Source: CAZZKE01 sp964655005 (lineage in GTDB: Bacteria > Pseudomonadota > Alphaproteobacteria > Rhodospirillales > JABHCV01). From it: 7,825 nt of DNA. Below the pieces are notes generated by a model. The model was given only the letters and a program-made list of their open reading frames with translations. It had not been told where the DNA came from and did not search any database. The stretch spans positions 1 to 7,825 of the forward strand of contig CAZZKE010000099.1 in the NCBI GenBank assembly GCA_964655005.1, in the 5' to 3' direction. The position numbers and the translations under genes were made by a program. Positions 1 to 5,363 of this stretch are shown in pieces; within the stretch, counting starts at the first letter, position 1; each line of letters begins with the position of its first letter.

Positions 1-18
1 TAGTAAAGGCTGACGGCG

Positions 19-306
19 TTAAGCCGCTTTTTTGACCGTTCGTCTTATAATATCGCCTTGTTCCGCATTGGCTTTCCCAAGATCATGCCTGATTTGCAGA
101 CGCAGCCAGAATTCCGGGGAGTTTCCGAAATAGCGGGCGAGGCGCAAAGCCGTTTCGGCGGTCACGTTTCGCCGTCCGCGAATGATTTCGGAAATACGGT
201 TGGCAGGGACGCCAAGGGCCGCCGCGAGGCTGCTTGCGCTCATATCGCGCGCTTCGATTTCCTCTTTAAGAAGTTTTCCGGGGTGCTTCGGGATTCTCAT
301 GGCCAT
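19..306 (-). CDS. higA: HigA-type antitoxin, XRE-family HTH regulator
   Basis: This 95-residue protein is the antitoxin of a type II HigBA module. Such proteins neutralise the HigB mRNA interferase and repress their own promoter. An XRE-type helix-turn-helix covers about residues 23-45 (LAAALGVPANRISEIIRGRR). It follows the family N-terminal signature HPGKLLKEE and is followed by the typical TAETALRLARYFG and SPEFWLRLQ segments, so the protein is full length for the VapI/HigA class. The start codon directly abuts the stop of the upstream toxin frame (TAA then ATG, zero spacing), which indicates translational coupling. A second in-frame ATG at 300 (MRIPKHPG) lies at a better distance from the AAAGGA Shine-Dalgarno, so the true protein may be two residues shorter. 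The family call is secure. That it controls the palindrome near 598-608 is inferred. Confidence 0.93.
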   Translation of the reverse strand: MAMRIPKHPGKLLKEEIEARDMSASSLAAALGVPANRISEIIRGRRNVTAETALRLARYFGNSPEFWLRLQIRHDLGKANAEQGDIIRRTVKKAA

Positions 307-537
307 TTATCCTTTGTGATAGTCAACGACTTCTACGTCTCCGAAACCGTCATCGGTCGGGGTGAATGCAACACGCCAGAGACCATTGACGTTTACCGCA
401 TATTGCCCCTTTCGGTCGCCTTTCAGCGGGTGGAGGTTTACCGATTTAATGTTTAACGCCGCTTCCAAATCGTCCATGCGGTCGGCTGCTAATTCGCCGT
501 CAAGTCCCTTAAAACCCCTGGGGGCTTCCGGTTTCAT
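307..537 (-). CDS. higB: HigB/RelE-type toxin, probably 5'-truncated by a frameshift
   Basis: The open frame encodes 76 residues that match the C-terminal three quarters of HigB toxins (RelE/ParE fold ribosome-dependent mRNA interferases). The hallmark LHPLKGDRKGQYAVNVNG, then LWRVAF, then VEVVDYH at the end are all present. Family members are about 90 residues and begin with a strand-helix segment that this frame lacks. That segment is found upstream in another frame (ATG at 577, reading MIANYKNAKTRKVHETGS), which runs into a stop just after a CCCCC/GGGG tract. Removing one base from the C5 run (plus-strand G5, 520-524) would give a continuous 89-residue toxin. ATG 537 has an AAGG five bases upstream and could be used, but the product would lack the first strand and helix. 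The toxin is therefore probably inactive, or the sequence has an indel error. It lies immediately upstream of higA. Confidence 0.85.
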   Translation of the reverse strand: MKPEAPRGFKGLDGELAADRMDDLEAALNIKSVNLHPLKGDRKGQYAVNVNGLWRVAFTPTDDGFGDVEVVDYHKG

Positions 538-577
538 GAACCTTGCGTGTCTTGGCGTTTTTGTAATTCGCGATCAT
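511..577 (-). pseudogene. higB: Out-of-frame 5' part of higB
   Basis: Reading the minus strand from ATG 577 gives MIANYKNAKTRKVHETGSPQGF and then a TAA stop. The residues resemble the usual start of HigB toxins (M-I-x-x-[FY]-x-[NDH]-x-x-[TL]-x-x-x-x-x-T-G). The frame is one base away from that of the 307-537 coding region, and the breakpoint lies in the CCCCC-A-GGGG tract (plus strand 515-524). This remnant is the main evidence that the toxin gene once started at 577. Confidence 0.6.
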
Positions 578-582
578 GTATA

Positions 583-611
583 AAATTACTACGCGATACG
601 TAATACGTCAA
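583..611 (-). promoter_or_regulatory. Candidate higBA promoter with overlapping palindrome
   Basis: On the minus strand TTGACG (plus 606-611) is separated by 17 bases from TAATTT (plus 583-588), a plausible -35/-10 pair with a good -35 and a weak -10. The spacer and -35 overlap a perfect odd-centred inverted repeat, ACGTA-A-TACGT (598-608), and a looser TTAC...GTAA dyad (586-603). This is where an autoregulating HigA would be expected to bind. Transcription would start near 576, at the upstream ATG 577 itself, so that start would be nearly leaderless. HigA binding is inferred, not shown. Confidence 0.4.
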
Positions 612-882
612 GCATACCATTTACCATTGCCAACTAGGAATGTACGGGGTATGGACCTACGTCAAGGATCATGATGCGAATGAAGGTATTCACTGAGAAC
701 CGATAGAAGAACACGCGGTCGGTCTCAGATATGTGCCCTCCTCAAAACGAACGAGCAACTTCTAGATCGATCTACTGCTGGTGGTGACACCGTCCAGAGG
801 CTTGCCAAGTCCGTCATACATGATACGTACTTTGGTTTCAGGTCACTGGATCAATCCGGCGTAAGACGCATGTTGCTCTTTA
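612..882. other. AT-rich gap without a recognisable gene
   Basis: No reading frame here looks like a real protein on either strand. By hand count 581-660 is about 41% GC, against about 72% in a GC-rich stretch of the hydrolase gene (4141-4220), so base composition differs clearly from the neighbours. It holds a 9-base copy of TACGTCAAG (658-666) that repeats 604-612 in the higBA promoter region. No tRNA, terminator T-run or terminal inverted repeats were seen. It may be decayed or imported DNA associated with the toxin-antitoxin module. Confidence 0.5.
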
Positions 883-2079
883 TCAGCCCGCCGTAAACGC
901 CTGTATTCCCGTTTGCGCCCGGCCCAGAATCAGGGCGTGGATGTCGTTGGTTCCCTCGTAGGTGTTGACGGTTTCCAGGTTGACCATGTGGCGGATGACG
1001 TGGAATTCATCGGATATCCCGTTGCCGCCGTGCATGTCGCGCGACTGTCGGGCGATGTCCAGCGACTTGCCGCAGCAATTGCGTTTTATCATGGAAATGT
1101 TTTCCGGCGCACAGGAGCCTTCATCCAGCATGCGCCCGACCCGCAGGCAGGATTGCAGGCCCAGGGTGATTTCCGTCTGCATGTTGGCCAGCTTCAGCTG
1201 GATCAGTTGATTGGCGGCCAGTGGGCGGCCGAACTGTTTGCGGTCCAGCGTGTACTGCCGCGCCGCGTGCCAGCAGAATTCGGCCGCCCCCATGGTCCCC
1301 CAGGCGATGCCATAGCGGGCCTTGTTCAGGCAGCCGAACGGCCCTTTCAGGCCGCTGACATTGGGCAGCAGGTTTTCTTCCGGTGCGAACACGCCGTCCA
1401 TGACAATCTCGCCGGTAATCGACGCCCGGAGCGACATCTTGCCTTCGATCTTGGGCGTCGACAGACCGGCCATGCCGCGTTCCAGGATAAAGCCCCTGAT
1501 CTTGCCGTCCAGTTTCGCCCAGACCACCATTAAATCGGCGATCGGGGAATTGGTGATCCACATCTTGCTGCCGGTCAGCTTGTAGCCGCCATCGACCCGT
1601 TCGGCGCGGGTTTTCATGCCGCCCGGGTCCGAGCCGTGGTCGGGTTCGGTCAACCCGAAACAGCCGATCAGTTCGGCGGTCGCCAGACGGGGCAGGTACT
1701 TTTGCCGTTGCTCTTCGCTGCCGTAGGCGTAGATCGGGTGCATGACCAGCGATGACTGCACGCTCATCGCCGAGCGGTAACCGCTATCGACCCGTTCCAC
1801 TTCGCGCGCGGCCAGACCATAGGAAACATGGTTGACCCCGGCGCAGCCGTATTCCTCTGGCAGGGTCGAACCAAGCAGGCCCAACTCACCCATTTCAGTC
1901 ATGATTTCGCGGTCGAAATGTTCGTGCCGGTTGGCTTCCAGGATGCGGGGCATCAGCTTTTCCTGCGCATAATCCCGTGCGGTGTCGCGGACCAGGCGCT
2001 CTTCCTCGTTCAGTTGCTGTTCAAGCAGAAACGGGTCGTCCCACTGGAAACCTGGTTGTGGGCTTGAAGTGCTGTTCAT
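883..2079 (-). CDS. gcdH: Glutaryl-CoA dehydrogenase
   Basis: This FAD-dependent acyl-CoA dehydrogenase oxidatively decarboxylates glutaryl-CoA to crotonyl-CoA in lysine, hydroxylysine and tryptophan degradation, passing electrons to ETF. The 398-residue protein follows mitochondrial and bacterial GCDH almost word for word. It has GYRSAMSVQSSLVMHPIYAYG (about 100-120), including the Arg that binds substrate (R102, the equivalent of Arg94 in mature human GCDH). It also has GCFGLTEPDHGSDP (139-152), WITNSPIADL in the middle beta domain, GPFGCLNKARYGIAWG, and the C-terminal NTYEGTNDIHALILGRA with catalytic Glu375. All three acyl-CoA dehydrogenase domains are complete. The start at 2079 was chosen because homologues begin here and an AAGGA lies about ten bases upstream. 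The frame stays open further upstream but there reads low-complexity antisense of the neighbouring gene. It lies 26 bases downstream of the 2106-2777 gene and may share its transcript. No terminator T-run was seen after the stop. Confidence 0.96.
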   Translation of the reverse strand: MNSTSSPQPGFQWDDPFLLEQQLNEEERLVRDTARDYAQEKLMPRILEANRHEHFDREIMTEMGELGLLGSTLPEEYGCAGVNHVSYGLAAREVERVDSGYRSAMSVQSSLVMHPIYAYGSEEQRQKYLPRLATAELIGCFGLTEPDHGSDPGGMKTRAERVDGGYKLTGSKMWITNSPIADLMVVWAKLDGKIRGFILERGMAGLSTPKIEGKMSLRASITGEIVMDGVFAPEENLLPNVSGLKGPFGCLNKARYGIAWGTMGAAEFCWHAARQYTLDRKQFGRPLAANQLIQLKLANMQTEITLGLQSCLRVGRMLDEGSCAPENISMIKRNCCGKSLDIARQSRDMHGGNGISDEFHVIRHMVNLETVNTYEGTNDIHALILGRAQTGIQAFTAG

Positions 2080-2105
2080 GATGTGCTGGTCCTTCCGCAT
2101 ATTGC

Positions 2106-2777
2106 TTATTGCTGGTTTTGATTTCGAATACGTTTGCTGTCTAGATAGGTGTCGGTGGCGATCATGGTAACGCTGGTGACCGGTTGGCCCGCCCGTCTTT
2201 CGGTGGTGCTCATGACGTTCAGCGCGATGCCGCCCGATGGCCACCACTGAAAATGGCATCTTCGCTTATCCTGCGCCCCCTTGGTGCAGTCGCTGGCGCC
2301 GGGTTTACCGTGACGGCGGCCTATTTCTTCGAGGATGTCGGTTTCGGTTTTGCCTTTTATTATCCGGTCGTTGCGAATGCGATAGGCCTTGTTGCGCCCG
2401 TTGACGGCGACGAACCAGACGGTATATCTGGCGCCGCCGGATTCGAACGTGGCGATTTTCTCGCCGCGCACCAGGGATGTCAAATCCATATTGGGATGTT
2501 TGCTTTCGACCATTTCGGGACTCATGCCAAGCTCGATGCCGCCCAATTGGAAGTCTCGGACCGGTTTGTTCTTGTCATACAGCAGCTTGCCCCAGTCGAT
2601 GGTGCTTCCGGCGCCGCTCTGGTAAAGCATAAATCCGACAAACGCCAGCGTACTCAGGGCGGTCAGGATAACCAGGGTGGCGATGCTTTTTTTTTGCGCC
2701 GCGTTGCGCTGGCGATCCGAATTGGCGCGGCGGTCTGCGGCCCTCCTTCTTTCGCGGGTGCGTCGTTCCTGATTCAT
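2106..2777 (-). CDS. Unknown single-pass membrane protein with basic N-terminus
   Basis: I do not recognise a named family. The 223-residue product has a very basic cytoplasmic head (residues 5-30, ERRTRERRRAADRRANSDR-like). One transmembrane helix follows at about 31-53 (SIATLVILTALSTLAFVGFML). The remainder is a predicted periplasmic domain of about 165 residues. That domain starts with FQLGGIELGMSPEMVESKHP, a pattern of the kind seen in small periplasmic domains where an ELGMS-type turn precedes a helix. It carries a Cys pair (C164, C174) that could form a disulfide, followed by FQWWPSGGIALNV. The start at 2777 is preferred because an AGGGA/GAGTGG region precedes it and longer frames would run into the divergent promoter region. 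It is divergent from the lipoprotein at 2875 and lies 26 bases upstream of gcdH. A role in metabolism is not implied by that proximity. Confidence 0.72.
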   Translation of the reverse strand: MNQERRTRERRRAADRRANSDRQRNAAQKKSIATLVILTALSTLAFVGFMLYQSGAGSTIDWGKLLYDKNKPVRDFQLGGIELGMSPEMVESKHPNMDLTSLVRGEKIATFESGGARYTVWFVAVNGRNKAYRIRNDRIIKGKTETDILEEIGRRHGKPGASDCTKGAQDKRRCHFQWWPSGGIALNVMSTTERRAGQPVTSVTMIATDTYLDSKRIRNQNQQ

Positions 2778-2804
2778 CCACTCGTTTCCCTGCCGGCATT
2801 TTAT

Positions 2805-2833
2805 TTGCGCGGTTGTTGCTACGGCACCATACT
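2805..2833 (+). promoter_or_regulatory. Weak candidate promoter for the lipoprotein cluster
   Basis: TTGCGC (2805-2810) and CATACT (2828-2833) are 17 bases apart, in the 97-base gap between two divergent genes where a plus-strand promoter must lie. Each element matches only 3-4 of 6 consensus bases. The implied start near 2840 would leave a leader of about 35 bases. Location, more than sequence, supports it. Confidence 0.25.
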
Positions 2834-2874
2834 TACTTGTTTGTCGGTGGCGAGAAAAGGCGTTATAGAAAATC

Positions 2875-3264
2875 ATGTTCAGGATTATCATAGTCATCGG
2901 CCTGCTCGCCCTTACCGCCGCCTGCGCCAAACCGGCCTATGTTTACAAGCCCGGCGAATTCAACAGAAATTCATCGAATTTCGGCAAGGACGTGACCGAC
3001 ATCAAAACCGTCACTGTTTGTTACAGTTCACGGGGGGCGACGCCGACGCAGGTTCGCGCCCTGGCCGAATCGGAATGTGCGAAATTCGGAAAAACCGCAC
3101 AATTCAAAAATCAGGATTATGCCGTTTGTCCGCTGCCGACCCCGGTTTCGGCCCATTTCTCATGCCTTGGCGGGGGTATCGATGCTCCGGCGGCGAAAGC
3201 CGCGAAAGAAACCGGCGGCGGGAATAATCAAATCGACTACGACGGGATTCTCTTTTCCTACTAA
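2875..3264 (+). CDS. Small cysteine-rich lipoprotein, unknown function
   Basis: The 129-residue product starts with a short lipoprotein signal: MFR, then a hydrophobic stretch, then the lipobox LTAAC with the lipidated cysteine at 17. Residue 18 is Ala rather than Asp, so sorting to the outer membrane is expected by the usual enterobacterial rule, which may not hold here. The mature part has four further cysteines (C49, C68, C85, C97), enough for two disulfides in the periplasm. It also contains SSRGATPTQVRALAESECAKFGKTAQF, whose helix resembles the ESECxKxG pattern of small alphaproteobacterial envelope lipoproteins. The tail is Gly/Ala/Lys-rich and ends DYDGILFSY. The Shine-Dalgarno is weak (AAAAGG about 14 bases upstream). 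It is followed after 57 bases by another lipoprotein gene on the same strand, and probably forms an operon with it. No enzymatic function can be assigned. Confidence 0.8.
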   Translation: MFRIIIVIGLLALTAACAKPAYVYKPGEFNRNSSNFGKDVTDIKTVTVCYSSRGATPTQVRALAESECAKFGKTAQFKNQDYAVCPLPTPVSAHFSCLGGGIDAPAAKAAKETGGGNNQIDYDGILFSY

Positions 3265-3266
3265 AT

Positions 3267-3297
3267 CTGCTACAACCGGCGGGTGTTCTTGTAACAG
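3267..3297 (+). other. Hairpin between the two lipoprotein genes
   Basis: CTGCTACAA (3267-3275) and TTGTAACAG (3289-3297) pair in eight of nine positions around a 13-base loop. The hairpin begins two bases after the first lipoprotein's stop and ends about 12 bases before the strong Shine-Dalgarno of the second. There is no T-run, so it is more likely an mRNA-stability or translation-tuning element than a terminator. It could also be chance. Confidence 0.35.
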
Positions 3298-3308
3298 AAT
3301 GGGCAAGG

Positions 3309-3316
3309 AAAGGAGA
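3309..3316 (+). promoter_or_regulatory. Strong ribosome binding site
   Basis: AAAGGAGA ends five bases before the ATG at 3322. It is the best Shine-Dalgarno in the first half of the window, far better than that of the upstream lipoprotein. This fixes the start of the downstream lipoprotein and suggests it is the more abundant product of the pair. Confidence 0.7.
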
Positions 3317-3321
3317 TAGGC

Positions 3322-3825
3322 ATGAAGAAAATCGTTGCGGTATCCCTGATTCTGATAACATCGGCCTGCGCCAATGTGGATGGCGAGGTGAATCCACTGG
3401 GCGGCATGACCGCCGGTCAGATCGTCGGCACCATCGCCGGGGCCTATGTGGGCGGAACGGTTGGCGCCAAATTAGGCAGCGGAATGGGGCAGTTGATCAG
3501 TAGCTCTATCGGCGTTGCCATCGGTGCCGGCGGCGGCTACACCGTTGGCTCATTGCTCGATCCGTCCGATTATGCGTTCTATAACGACAACGCCCAGAAA
3601 ACGCTGAGCGCCGAAAATGACGGCGTTTTTACCAAATGGTCAAATCCGAAAACCGGCAACGGCGGGGTGTTCCGGGCGACCCGCAGCTTCACCACCGGTG
3701 ATGGCCGCTATTGCCGTGAGTTCCGGGCGGCCATGGCGGTGGCCGGAACCATAGAAAACCGCGAAGGTTCCGCCTGCCAGCAGGCCGATGGCTCATGGCG
3801 CTCGAACGACGGCGAACTGGGCTAA
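3322..3825 (+). CDS. Glycine-zipper lipoprotein, 17 kDa surface antigen type
   Basis: This is a 167-residue outer-membrane lipoprotein of the Rickettsia 17-kDa antigen / RT0821-Lpp0805 surface-protein type. It has a signal sequence with lipobox ITSAC (lipidated Cys16). A glycine-zipper region follows at about residues 28-78 (repeated GxxxG: GQIVGTIAGAYVGGTVGAKLG, then GVAIGAGGGYTVG), a pattern that can insert into or span membranes. The C-terminal domain carries the family features: W-S-NP-x-TGNGG, then GRYCREF (C131), then GSACQQADGSW (C152). The two cysteines probably pair. Members lie in the outer membrane or its inner leaflet and are linked to envelope integrity, though their exact role is unsettled. 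The protein ends 19 bases before the hydrolase start. The family assignment is by motif recognition. Confidence 0.88.
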   Translation: MKKIVAVSLILITSACANVDGEVNPLGGMTAGQIVGTIAGAYVGGTVGAKLGSGMGQLISSSIGVAIGAGGGYTVGSLLDPSDYAFYNDNAQKTLSAENDGVFTKWSNPKTGNGGVFRATRSFTTGDGRYCREFRAAMAVAGTIENREGSACQQADGSWRSNDGELG

Positions 3826-3840
3826 CCGGCCATCGGCCGG
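3826..3840 (+). other. Perfect GC hairpin between lipoprotein and hydrolase genes
   Basis: CCGGCC-ATC-GGCCGG begins at the base after the lipoprotein stop codon and ends four bases before the ATG of the hydrolase. There is no T-run, so it is not a classical terminator. It occupies the place where the hydrolase Shine-Dalgarno should be, and none is visible there. It could protect the lipoprotein message from 3' decay, restrict hydrolase translation, or both. Confidence 0.5.
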
Positions 3841-3844
3841 TCGC

Positions 3845-4657
3845 ATGTTGACCATTCTGGGGGTGCTGGTCGGCGGTTATTTGCTGCTGCTTGGCGGACT
3901 CTATGTTTTTCAGCGCCGTCTGCTCTATTTCCCCGACGCCTCGCCGCCCGATCTGGTCGATAGCGGACTTGCGGACACTGCGGAAATAACATTGACGACC
4001 GCCGACGGCGTGCGCCTGTTATCATGGTATTCCAGCCCCCGACCGGGTATGCCGACGGTTCTGTATTTGCATGGCAATGCCGGCAATATTGGCTCCAGGG
4101 CGACCAAGGTCCGCCCCTTTATCGACGCCGGTTACGGCGTTCTGCTGGCCGGCTATCGCGGGTACGGCGGCAACCGGGGCAAGCCCGGCGAAGCGGGTTT
4201 GTATGCCGATGGGCGGGCCGCCGTGGAATTCCTGGGAAGCCGGGGGACGGCGGCGAAAAACCTGATCCTGTATGGCGAGTCCCTGGGGTCGGCCGTGGCC
4301 ACCCGCATGGCGGCGGAACTTTCCGGCGGCGGCGGGGCCATGGCCCTGGTTCTGGAGGCGCCGTTCACTTCCGTCGTCGAGGCGGCGGCACATTTTTTCC
4401 CGGTGATTCCGGTCAGATGGTTGCTTAAGGACCGTTTCGATTCGGGCGCGATAATCGAACGGGTGGCGACCCCGGTATTCATTTTTCACGGCGATCAGGA
4501 CACCACCATGCCGATTCGTTTCGGCAGGAAACTGTATGATCTGGCGGCGCACCCGAAGGAATGCCTGTGGATCGCCGGGGCCGGTCACGGCGACCTGTTC
4601 GAATATGGCGCCGCCGCCGCCGTGCTCGATTTCATCAAGGCCAAACAAGGTAAATAA
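3845..4657 (+). CDS. Membrane-anchored alpha/beta hydrolase (BEM46/ABHD13-like)
   Basis: This 270-residue serine hydrolase is of the BEM46/ABHD13/ABHD17 type. An N-terminal hydrophobic anchor (about residues 2-21, LTILGVLVGGYLLLLGGLYV) precedes QRRLLYFPD, the family linker. The oxyanion-loop motif LYLHGNAGN (73-81) is next, then YRGYGGNRGKPGE (104-116). The nucleophile elbow is YGESLGS with Ser146. The likely acid is Asp219 in HGDQDTTMP and the histidine is His248 in GAGHGDL, so the catalytic set is complete. Substrate is unknown; relatives act on acyl esters or thioesters. The start at 3845 was chosen because homologues begin with the anchor. The frame stays open to ATG 3788 inside the previous gene, but that would add a non-family extension. 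The lack of a Shine-Dalgarno and the 19-base gap suggest coupling to the upstream lipoprotein. Confidence 0.9.
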   Translation: MLTILGVLVGGYLLLLGGLYVFQRRLLYFPDASPPDLVDSGLADTAEITLTTADGVRLLSWYSSPRPGMPTVLYLHGNAGNIGSRATKVRPFIDAGYGVLLAGYRGYGGNRGKPGEAGLYADGRAAVEFLGSRGTAAKNLILYGESLGSAVATRMAAELSGGGGAMALVLEAPFTSVVEAAAHFFPVIPVRWLLKDRFDSGAIIERVATPVFIFHGDQDTTMPIRFGRKLYDLAAHPKECLWIAGAGHGDLFEYGAAAAVLDFIKAKQGK

Positions 4658-4663
4658 ATAGTA

Positions 4664-4681
4664 AACAAGGTTGGCCTTGTT
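4664..4681 (+). terminator. Candidate weak terminator after the hydrolase
   Basis: AACAAGG and CCTTGTT form a perfect seven-base stem around TTGG, starting seven bases after the hydrolase stop. A TCTTTT run follows only after a GGTG gap, so termination efficiency is doubtful. An upstream CCAAACAAGG (4641-4650) can compete for the same right arm (CCTTGTTGG, 4675-4683). The hairpin also covers the likely -35 box of the next promoter. Confidence 0.4.
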
Positions 4682-4700
4682 GGTGTCTTTTGTGTATAAT
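4671..4700 (+). promoter_or_regulatory. Promoter with perfect TATAAT -10 box
   Basis: TATAAT at 4695-4700 matches the sigma70/RpoD -10 consensus exactly and stands out in GC-rich DNA. The best -35 is TTGGCC (4671-4676), with an 18-base spacer and 4 of 6 matches. Transcription would begin near 4707, leaving a leader of about 140 bases before the 4848 gene. No sigma28 or sigma54 flagellar-type promoter was seen here. Confidence 0.6.
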
Positions 4701-4706
4701 ACCAGA

Positions 4707-4847
4707 TGTAGGTGTGTGTGCGGGGATATGGGACTCCCCGTACGGAATGCGTTGAAATGCCTTTTAGTGCAGGTATTTCAATAAATTAAATGGAAATGCT
4801 CCGGCTGTGGATAGAGGCCGGGCAGTGGAAGTCGGGTACGTGCAGGT
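4707..4847 (+). other. Structured 5' leader with three hairpins
   Basis: Between the TATAAT promoter and the 4848 gene there are three inverted repeats. CGGGGA/TCCCCG (4721-4726/4735-4740) has an eight-base loop. TTGAAATGCC/GGTATTTCAA (4752-4761/4772-4781) has ten pairs, one of them G-U, with a ten-base loop. CCGGC/GCCGG (4801-4805/4817-4821) has an 11-base loop. The AT-rich TAAATTAAAT follows the second hairpin. I recognise no known riboswitch or RNA family. It could be a regulatory leader or the source of a small RNA ending near 4792. Confidence 0.4.
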
Positions 4848-5270
4848 ATGGCAATGTCGCCAAGGTCAGTGATATCAACGGTTCCGGCGAACACGACAAG
4901 TGTGCGTCAGCAGACGGTGATGCGCGCCAATGCGGCCAACGATGGCTCGCCTGTCGAAGAGACCAACGCCCAGTCTAGTGTTTCCTTCAACACCGCCATG
5001 CTGTTCCAGAATAACGGGCAGACCGGCGAGCAGGAGGATGATTCATCCAAAGGCCGGACCCTGGTTGAATATGTCGGCAGCAGCCAGTCATTCGCGAACA
5101 TCGTCGAGGAATCCGTGCGGGCTTCCGGTAGTGGACAGGGGGGGGCGGTGGTCCGGCGCGGATTTTCCGGATACGTGACCAGGGCCATCAACATTTACGA
5201 AAGCAATGCCCGGGTTATTCACGGGTCCGGCCCGGATCCGCGGGGATCGACGGTCAGCCTGGCGCTGTAG
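4848..5270 (+). CDS. Unknown small protein next to a flagellar rod-like gene
   Basis: I do not recognise a named family. The 140-residue product has no signal peptide or membrane segment. The first 75 residues are Ser/Thr/Asn/Gln-rich and probably disordered. The C-terminal part is more ordered: GRTLVEYVGSSQSFANIVEESVRAS, a Gly-rich turn, then GYVTRAINIYESNARVIHG and a short STVSLAL tail. The YESNARVI helix recalls the Y-x-x-N-x-x-V-I signature at the C-terminus of flagellar rod and hook proteins, and the next gene has YKANLQVI at its own C-terminus. That similarity is short and only suggestive. The second ATG (4854) is better spaced from the GCAGGT ribosome-binding-like sequence, so the protein may be two residues shorter. 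It lies 93 bases before the rod-like gene and behind a structured leader. Confidence 0.7.
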   Translation: MAMSPRSVISTVPANTTSVRQQTVMRANAANDGSPVEETNAQSSVSFNTAMLFQNNGQTGEQEDDSSKGRTLVEYVGSSQSFANIVEESVRASGSGQGGAVVRRGFSGYVTRAINIYESNARVIHGSGPDPRGSTVSLAL

Positions 5271-5363
5271 GCCGACGATCCGGTTTTTTACCGAATTTTG
5301 CTGAATGTACCGGGTGTGACGGCGGTCATAGTCGGCGTTCGCCCCATGTGACATATTGCCGGG

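Noticed and set aside
58..456. Plus-strand 132-codon frame across the higBA genes
   Set aside because: It lies antisense to two genes with clear family motifs and shows no protein-like motif of its own.
680..850. Possible remnant of a second small toxin or recombinase on the minus strand
   Set aside because: Short pieces (RVFFYRFSVNTFIRIMIL and MYDGLGKPLDGVTTSS) look protein-like, but they are in different frames with stops and match no motif I can name with confidence.
913..1533. Plus-strand 206-codon frame
   Set aside because: It is a complement shadow of glutaryl-CoA dehydrogenase, whose sequence is conserved throughout this stretch.
2184..3227. Plus-strand 347-codon frame
   Set aside because: It runs antisense through the membrane-protein gene, across the divergent promoter region and out of frame through the lipoprotein. 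Its residues are compositionally biased, and the other two genes have a signal/lipobox or membrane segment that this frame cannot explain.
4022..4648. Minus-strand 208-codon frame opposite the hydrolase
   Set aside because: The plus strand has a full catalytic triad and HGNAGN motif. The minus frame is a GC-rich shadow.
4790..4978. Plus-strand 62-codon frame starting within the leader
   Set aside because: It overlaps the 4848 gene in another frame, uses no Shine-Dalgarno, and its first part covers a hairpin.
5281..5297. CGGT-T-run-ACCG as a terminator after the 4848 gene
   Set aside because: The T-run lies in the loop rather than after the stem, and the stem has only four pairs.
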